Shown here piece by piece: positions 14,383-18,972 of a DNA stretch of 18,972 bases. Source of the stretch: Rubrobacter sp. (lineage in GTDB: Bacteria > Actinomycetota > Rubrobacteria > Rubrobacterales > Rubrobacteraceae); assembly GCA_016781705.1 (NCBI GenBank), contig JADDPV010000132.1, positions 1 through 18,972 of the forward strand, read 5' to 3'. Positions within the stretch are counted from its first letter, which is position 1; each line of letters opens with the position of its first letter. The position numbers and the translations under genes were made by a program. The notes beneath the pieces are model-generated. The model worked only from the letters and a program-made list of their open reading frames with translations, had not been told where the DNA came from and ran no database searches.

Positions 14383-14741
14383 TTGCTCTTCATCGATGCC
14401 GGGTTCGTCTTCTGCCGGCTCATCGCGCTGCTCGGGCTCGTCCAGGCGCGTCACCTCTTCGAGGACCACGAATATCCGGTCCCGGTCGCGTGGAGCCGGC
14501 CGTTCTTTCCGCCGGATCCGCTCTTTTCGGCCACGAAGCTCACGAGCGTGTATCTCTATCGAAGGGGAAGTTCGGCCTGGCGTCGGTTCGCTCTCATCCC
14601 GCGCTCATCTTCCGTGCCGCGGGTTGCAGGCGATCTCGGTCTGGACCTACGGGGAGACTTCGACCTCGCCCTTGGCTGCCCGACCTGTTCTTGCTCCTCT
14701 ACCCGCTGTTCTTCTTGCCGCGCCTCGTCGTCCTGGAGTAA
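14383..14741 (+). pseudogene. Decayed membrane protein gene, family not recognised
   Basis: Plus-strand segments with strong G/C third positions lie in successive frames. They read FIDAGFVFCRLIALLGLVQA then RHLFEDHEYPVPVAWSRPFF and SATKLTSVYLY (14383-14560); GKFGLASVRSHPALIFRAAG (about 14567-14626); QAISVWTYGE (about 14630-14660); and FLLLYPLFFLPRLVVLE ending at TAA 14739-14741. Joined they would give a protein of about 120 residues with at least two membrane segments. At least three frame changes are required. The minus-strand readings of the region are low-complexity, so plus is the coding strand. I cannot name the family. It converges on the VWA gene at 14784. Confidence 0.4.
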
Positions 14742-14783
14742 CGAGATCCCCGGAGGAACGGCATCGGTGCGCAAGAAGTCGGG

Positions 14784-16016
14784 TCACGCCCCACCGTACA
14801 CCTCCCGGAAAGCACTGGTGTACTCCTCCTGGAGCCGCTGGTGCTGGTCAAAGAGCTCGTTGGCCCTGGCGGAAGCCTCGTCGCGCGCCCTCTGGCGCTC
14901 CTCGAGCCCCGCCGAAATGCGGTTCGAGAGGTCCTGGAGGGCCCGGTACTCGGGGCTGTCGTACTCGTACTTGCGCTGCTCGTCGGGGATGCGGAACGCG
15001 GTGGCGTCGTTGCACTGGTTCTGGTCGCAGATCGTGTCGTGGAAGCCGTTCCTTAGCTCGCAGGCGAAGGCGTCCCACGTCTCGCTCAGCGCCTCCGCCT
15101 GCTGGCGGAAGTAGCGGTCGAGGTCGGCGCCGGTCTTCGCGTCGAAGTACTCGCCGCCCCCAGCCGTGGCAATGTCCCTCAGTTGCTCGGTCTCGTCGTC
15201 CGGGACGCCGAAGCCCACCACGTCTATCGTCAGCTCGATGCCGGAGCGGCGCAGTCCCTCGGCGGCCGCTACCGGGTCGCCGCCGCAGGTCTCGATGCCG
15301 TCGGAAACGAGGATGACGCGGTTGATCTCACCCTCCTTGCCGGAGAACGCCCTTCCGGCCTCGTTCAAGGCGCCCTCTATCGGGGTCCAGCCCGCCGGCT
15401 CGAACCGCGAGATGGTCTCCTCGAAGCTGGAAGAGTCCACCTCGCCGATGGGCGAGAGAACCTCGCCGCCCGCCTCGCAGCTCTCGGGCCTCCCGGCCTC
15501 GGTCGCGTCGCCCTCGTGGCCGAAGACCATGAACCCCGTCTCGAAGAGCACCGGGGAGACCCCCGAGTACCTGAGCAGCGCCTCCTTGGCGGCCTGCATC
15601 TTGGTGCGTCCCGTGCCGTCGTCGGCTGCCATCGAGCCCGAGGAGTCGAGGATCAGGAGCGCGTTCCTGGGCTGCGTGTAGAAGTCTATGCCCTCGGCGG
15701 CGCCGGGGCACTCCTCGGGTGCGCAGTCGTTCTTCTCGGGATCGAAGCCGTTCGCGACCTCGATGAAGTCCGGCACGTAGTTGCCGTCGGAGTCCTCGTA
15801 CCACTTCTCGTCCAAGATCGGCTCCGACGCTGCCGCCGTCTCACCCCCGGCGGCCTCCCGGACCCCCTCCTCACCCCTGGAGCCGCCCGCCGGTTCGGTT
15901 TCGGGGGCGTCTGGCCCGCGCCCCTCCCCGCCCGACCCCGCGCCGCACGCGACACCGGCGCAGAGCGCGAAGAGGCCCAGGAGAACAAAGATAGAGGAGA
16001 GCAATAAACGCCGCAC
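14784..16016 (-). CDS. Exported von Willebrand A domain protein
   Basis: The 410-residue protein opens with MRRLLLSSIFVLLGLFALCA, a signal sequence; Cys19 or Cys24 (GVAC) could be a lipidation site, though neither fits the consensus lipobox well. A glycine/glutamate-rich linker (25-68) follows, then a calcium-loop-like DSDGNYVPDFIEVANGFDP with nearby cysteines, reminiscent of thrombospondin type 3 repeats. The VWA domain (about 117-310) has the MIDAS residues DSSGS (124-128), the Thr in WTPIEGAL and the Asp in LVSDGIETCGGD. A charged C-terminal helix (about 355-405) may be a coiled coil. GTG at 16016 has GGAGG 9 bases upstream. It is divergent from the S9 peptidase. Probably a cell-surface metal-dependent binding protein; partner unknown. 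Confidence 0.85.
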   Translation of the reverse strand: MRRLLLSSIFVLLGLFALCAGVACGAGSGGEGRGPDAPETEPAGGSRGEEGVREAAGGETAAASEPILDEKWYEDSDGNYVPDFIEVANGFDPEKNDCAPEECPGAAEGIDFYTQPRNALLILDSSGSMAADDGTGRTKMQAAKEALLRYSGVSPVLFETGFMVFGHEGDATEAGRPESCEAGGEVLSPIGEVDSSSFEETISRFEPAGWTPIEGALNEAGRAFSGKEGEINRVILVSDGIETCGGDPVAAAEGLRRSGIELTIDVVGFGVPDDETEQLRDIATAGGGEYFDAKTGADLDRYFRQQAEALSETWDAFACELRNGFHDTICDQNQCNDATAFRIPDEQRKYEYDSPEYRALQDLSNRISAGLEERQRARDEASARANELFDQHQRLQEEYTSAFREVYGGA

Positions 16017-16186
16017 TTGTGAGGTCCTCCAGGCTACGGTATCAACCGGGGCAAGTGTAGTTACGTCGGAGCGCCCGGGTCAAGACGCGGAGACCGTATG
16101 CTCGCCCTACGGACCCGGGGGCGAGGAGGGCCCCGGTCTTCACTCGCGTTAAACTCCGCGCGTAACGGAGCCAGAGAGAGGAAGAG
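16017..16186. promoter_or_regulatory. Divergent promoter region, VWA / S9 peptidase
   Basis: This 170-base gap separates two divergent start codons. It contains the VWA ribosome-binding site (GGAGG on the minus strand, near 16026-16030) and the peptidase site (GAGAGGAAGAG before 16187). AT-richer patches at 16055-16065 and 16148-16153 (GTTAAA) are possible -10 regions, but I see no convincing complete promoter or operator. Confidence 0.4.
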
Positions 16187-18055
16187 ATGAGCGACTTCGC
16201 GACCTCCACGCCGCCGCCCCTGATCCCCCGCGAGACCCTCTTCGGCAACCCGAAGTTGGCCCAGCCACGCCTCTCCCCCGACGGCGAGCGTCTCGCCTAC
16301 CTCGCCCCCAAGAACGGCGTCCTGAACGTCTGGGTCGGGCCGGTCGGAACGCCAGTGGGCGGCGACGGGTTCGAGCCGGTGACGGACGACAACAAGCGCG
16401 GCATCCGGTCGTACTTCTGGGCGGAGGACAACCGGCACGTCGTCTACCTGCAGGACGAGGCCGGGGACGAGAACTGGCGCGTCCACGCCGTGGACCCCGC
16501 GACGAAGGAGGACCGCGTCCTCACGCCGTTCGAGGGGGTGCAGGCCCGGCTCATCGAGAAGAGCCGTCGCTTCCCGGACGCGCTGCTCGTCGGGCTCAAC
16601 CGGGAGAACCCCGAGCTACACGACGCCTACCGCCTGATCCTCTCGACGGGCGAACTGGAGATCGTCGCCAAGAACCCTGGCAACGTCGTCGGGTGGGTCG
16701 CCGACCGGGAGTTCCGGGTGCGCGGGGCGCTCGCCGCGACGCCGGAGGGCGGCTTCGATCTGCTCGTCCGTGAGGACGAAAGCGCCGGGTGGCGCAAACT
16801 CGTCGCCTGGGGCAGGGAGGATGCCCTTTCGAGCGGCCCCGTGGGCTTCGCCGGGGACGGGGAGGGGATGTACCTCCGCGACTCGCGCGGAGCGAACGCG
16901 GCCCGGCTCGTCGCCTTCGGCTTCGACAGCGGCGCGTCAGAGGTGCTCGTGGAGGACCCGCGCTACGACGTAGGCGAGGTGATGGTGCACCCCGAGACCC
17001 ACGAGGCGCAGGCCGCGGCCATCGAGCGTTCCCGCGCCGAATGGGTCGTGCTCGACGAAGGCATCCGGGAGGACTTCGAGGAGATACGAAGGCTCAACCG
17101 CGGCGACTTCGCGGTCGTGAGCCGCGACCGCGTCGACGAGAGATGGCTCGTCGCCTTCACAATGGACGAAGGAGGCGCCTCCTACTATGCCTACGACCGC
17201 AGGAGCCGAAAAGGCACCCACCTCTTCGACGGCCGGCCGGAGCTGAACGAGTACGTCCTGGCCCGCATGGAGCCCGTCTCCTTCGCCGCCCGCGACGGGC
17301 TGCACATCGAAGGCTACCTCACCCTGCCGCCCGGCGCGGAAGGGCGGGGCCTGCCGATGGTCCTGAACGTGCACGGGGGTCCCTGGACGCGGGACGGGTG
17401 GGGCTACGACCCGGAGGCCCAGTGGCTCGCCAACCGCGGCTACGCGTGTTTACAGATCAACTACCGCGGCTCGACCGGCTACGGCAAGGGGTTCTTGAAC
17501 GCCGGCGACCGGGAGTGGGGCGCGAAGATGCACGACGATCTGGTCGACGCGGTGAACTGGGCCGTGGGTGAAGGGATCGCGGACCCCGAGCGGGTGGCTA
17601 TCTACGGCGGCTCCTACGGCGGGTACGCGGCGCTGGTCGGGGCGACGTTCACGCCGGATCTGTTCCGGTGCGCGGTGGACATCGTCGGTCCCTCCAACCT
17701 CGTCACGCTGATAAACAGCATCCCACCCTACTGGAAGCCGCTCGTCTCGACCTTCCACGAGCGCGTCGGCAACCCCGAGACCGACGAGGAGTTCTTGAAG
17801 AGCCGCTCGCCGCTCTTCTTCGTGGACCGCATAAAGATCCCCATGCTCATCGCGCAAGGGGCGAACGACCCGAGGGTCAAGCAGGCCGAGGCCGAGCAGA
17901 TCGTCGCCGCGATGCGCGAGAAGGGCATCGAGCACGAGTACCTGCTCTTCGAGGACGAGGGCCACGGCTTCGCCAGACCCGAGAACCGCCTCAAGTTCTA
18001 CGCCGCCGCGGAGAGGTTCCTCGCGCAGCACCTGGGCGGACGTTTCGAAAGCTGA
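16187..18055 (+). CDS. S9 family prolyl oligopeptidase / acylaminoacyl-peptidase
   Basis: This 622-residue serine peptidase has an N-terminal beta-propeller of about 360 residues (repeats such as PRLSPDGERLAYLAPKNG and RSYFWAEDNRHVVYLQDE) and a C-terminal alpha/beta-hydrolase domain (about 370-622). The triad is Ser476 (GGSYGGYA), Asp561 (QGANDPRVK) and His593 (EGHGFARPENR); HGGPWTRDGWGYDP supplies the oxyanion region. S9C enzymes remove short peptides or acylated N-terminal residues; the propeller screens out folded proteins. There is no signal peptide, so it is cytosolic. ATG 16187 has GAGAGGAAGAG directly upstream. It is divergent from the VWA gene and convergent with the ZIP transporter 28 bases away, without an obvious terminator between. 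Length and motifs are normal. Confidence 0.95.
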   Translation: MSDFATSTPPPLIPRETLFGNPKLAQPRLSPDGERLAYLAPKNGVLNVWVGPVGTPVGGDGFEPVTDDNKRGIRSYFWAEDNRHVVYLQDEAGDENWRVHAVDPATKEDRVLTPFEGVQARLIEKSRRFPDALLVGLNRENPELHDAYRLILSTGELEIVAKNPGNVVGWVADREFRVRGALAATPEGGFDLLVREDESAGWRKLVAWGREDALSSGPVGFAGDGEGMYLRDSRGANAARLVAFGFDSGASEVLVEDPRYDVGEVMVHPETHEAQAAAIERSRAEWVVLDEGIREDFEEIRRLNRGDFAVVSRDRVDERWLVAFTMDEGGASYYAYDRRSRKGTHLFDGRPELNEYVLARMEPVSFAARDGLHIEGYLTLPPGAEGRGLPMVLNVHGGPWTRDGWGYDPEAQWLANRGYACLQINYRGSTGYGKGFLNAGDREWGAKMHDDLVDAVNWAVGEGIADPERVAIYGGSYGGYAALVGATFTPDLFRCAVDIVGPSNLVTLINSIPPYWKPLVSTFHERVGNPETDEEFLKSRSPLFFVDRIKIPMLIAQGANDPRVKQAEAEQIVAAMREKGIEHEYLLFEDEGHGFARPENRLKFYAAAERFLAQHLGGRFES

Positions 18056-18083
18056 CCAGCCGAAATGCTGACCGACTGACCTG

Positions 18084-18791
18084 CTATAGCTCCGCGAGCA
18101 GGAACGAGACGAAGAAGCCGGCGGCGGTGGCGAAGGCGACGTAGGGGCCGCCCTCGCGGTAGGCGTCGGGCATGAGGGTGTCGGCGAGGGAGGCGAGGAC
18201 GGCCCCGCCGGCGAAGGCGAGGAGGACGGAGAGCGTCTGCGCGCTCGCGCCCGAGAGGACGGCGTTGCCGGCGACCACGGAGAGGGCGAGCACGACGGCG
18301 GTAGCGGTCCAGACGGAGATGGCGAAGAGTCGGGTGCGGCCCTGGTCCCGCATGCCGACTGCCCCACCCAATGCCTCCGGGAGGTTCGAGGCGAAGATGG
18401 CGGCGAGGAGCGCCAGGGCGCCTGTGCCGGAGGTCTGGAGCAGGGTGACACCGAGGGCCATGTTCTCGGGGATGCCGTCGAGGACGACGGCGGCCAGGAT
18501 GGCGAAGCCGGAGACGCTGCTCCCGGCGCCCTCGACGTAGCGGTCGAGCAGGGTGTTCGCCACGACGAAGGCGGCCGCCCCAAAGAGGAGCCCTATGCCC
18601 GAAAAGAGCGCCCCACCCGTCCTGAAGGACTCGGCGAAGAAGTCGGTAGCGAGCGCCGTGATCAAAGCCCCGCTCGCGAAGGCGAGGACCGCCGCGATCA
18701 CGCGCTGCGGCGGCCGGTAGAAGGCCCCTACCACGCCCCCGAGGACGAGCGCGCTCGACGCCACGAGCCCGAAGAGTAGCGCGTTCAGCAC
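18084..18791 (-). CDS. ZIP-family metal transporter
   Basis: A 235-residue membrane protein with about 8 hydrophobic segments and ZIP-like motifs. In the fourth segment LDGIPENMALG (104-114) and in the fifth SNLPEALGG (135-143) mark the metal path. The metal-binding His usual in HNxPEG-type ZIPs is replaced by Asp105 in DGIPEN. The fifth segment keeps Asn-x-Pro-Glu (N136, E139) without His. ZIPs move zinc, iron or other divalent metals into the cytosol; the altered site may change selectivity. GTG 18791 begins three bases after the stop of the upstream small HTH-like gene B; its own ribosome-binding site (GAGGAG) is rather distant, so coupling to gene B is likely. The product family is secure, the metal is not. 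Confidence 0.85.
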   Translation of the reverse strand: MLNALLFGLVASSALVLGGVVGAFYRPPQRVIAAVLAFASGALITALATDFFAESFRTGGALFSGIGLLFGAAAFVVANTLLDRYVEGAGSSVSGFAILAAVVLDGIPENMALGVTLLQTSGTGALALLAAIFASNLPEALGGAVGMRDQGRTRLFAISVWTATAVVLALSVVAGNAVLSGASAQTLSVLLAFAGGAVLASLADTLMPDAYREGGPYVAFATAAGFFVSFLLAEL

Positions 18792-18794
18792 GTT

Positions 18795-18965
18795 CTAGTC
18801 CGCCCGCTCCTCACCCTCCTGGCCCTCCGGGTCGAGCACGGAGACCAGGCTCTCGAACCATGCGGGGTCCACGCTCATCTCCCTCGCTATCTCCTCCCCG
18901 GAGAGGCCAGCCTCCCACAACCGCCCCACCTCCTACCGGAGACAAAGTTCGCCCTTCTCCTCCAT
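18795..18965 (-). pseudogene. Small helix-turn-helix-like gene (copy B) with amber codon
   Basis: The frame from ATG 18965 reads MEEKGELCLR, TAG, EVGRLWEAGLSGEEIAREM, SVDPAWFESLV and a charged tail EGQEGEERAD, 56 positions before its final stop. It aligns without gaps to copy A at 13527-13694 (MEE, CL, EV, EIA, VD, W and ESLV shared). The TAG at codon 11 replaces a Glu codon, a one-base change from GAG, so as read the gene is interrupted. A shorter product could start at GTG codon 13 (AGGAG immediately before it) and keep the whole helix-turn-helix-like part. The final stop lies 3 bases before the ZIP start, so both are probably cotranscribed. Upstream sequence is beyond the window edge. Confidence 0.6.
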
Positions 18966-18972
18966 TGCCGCT

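Noticed and set aside
14282..15316. Long plus-strand open frame opposite the VWA gene
   Set aside because: Serine- and arginine-rich shadow; the VWA frame on the other strand has complete motifs and a good ribosome-binding site.
17450..18583. Long minus-strand open frame spanning the S9 peptidase and ZIP genes
   Set aside because: It crosses two real genes in the wrong frame or strand and gives serine/proline-rich sequence without domains.
1..18972. CRISPR array, toxin-antitoxin pair, phage genes or defence system
   Set aside because: I saw no regularly spaced direct repeats, no integrase, and no defence-type domains on either strand; the only mobile element recognised is the decayed IS.

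Overview
The window looks like chromosomal DNA of a high-GC actinobacterium. The GC-rich third codon positions, frequent GTG and TTG starts preceded by GGAGG-like sites, and the general style of the proteins suggest the Rubrobacter lineage. That placement is inference from composition and protein flavour; no rRNA gene is present to test it.

Layout. 1-1861: a minus-strand OFA-type MFS transporter and a 62-residue conserved-looking small protein. 1960-3960 (plus): a divergent family I inorganic pyrophosphatase, a 65-residue charged disordered protein, and a membrane-associated family 2 glycosyltransferase. 3957-5354 (minus): a MOSC-domain gene broken by several frameshifts, then an isochorismatase-fold cysteine hydrolase. 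5440-6927: a divergent intergenic region with a perfect 9+8+9 palindrome, then a second MFS transporter (plus). 6941-8701: a mobile-element scar. Here the last 88 codons of a DUF1360 gene stop exactly at a decayed IS5-family element flanked by CTAG, followed by an intact DUF1360 paralogue. 9066-9962: a stress-type short-chain dehydrogenase with a strong hairpin after it.

10121-13365 (plus) is the metabolic core: aspartokinase, dapA and dapB, each overlapping the next by a few bases, with a small EthD-like gene behind. The first three catalyse aspartate phosphorylation and the first two committed steps toward diaminopimelate and lysine. The aspartate-semialdehyde dehydrogenase is not in this window. 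13397-14741 holds a bidirectional hairpin, a 55-residue helix-turn-helix-like protein, two decayed SMR-family efflux genes and a decayed membrane protein gene. 14784-18055 has a secreted or lipid-anchored von Willebrand A protein divergent from an S9 prolyl-oligopeptidase-family peptidase. 18084-18965 has a ZIP-family metal transporter preceded by a second copy of the helix-turn-helix-like small protein, interrupted by an amber codon.

Two things stand out. The first is the pair of tiny paralogous helix-turn-helix-like proteins (13527-13694 and 18795-18965), each close to a transporter gene and too short for most gene finders. The second is that decayed genes fall in three patches (MOSC; IS/DUF1360; SMR and membrane protein) while long neighbouring genes are intact, which argues for real pseudogenes rather than uniform sequencing error.
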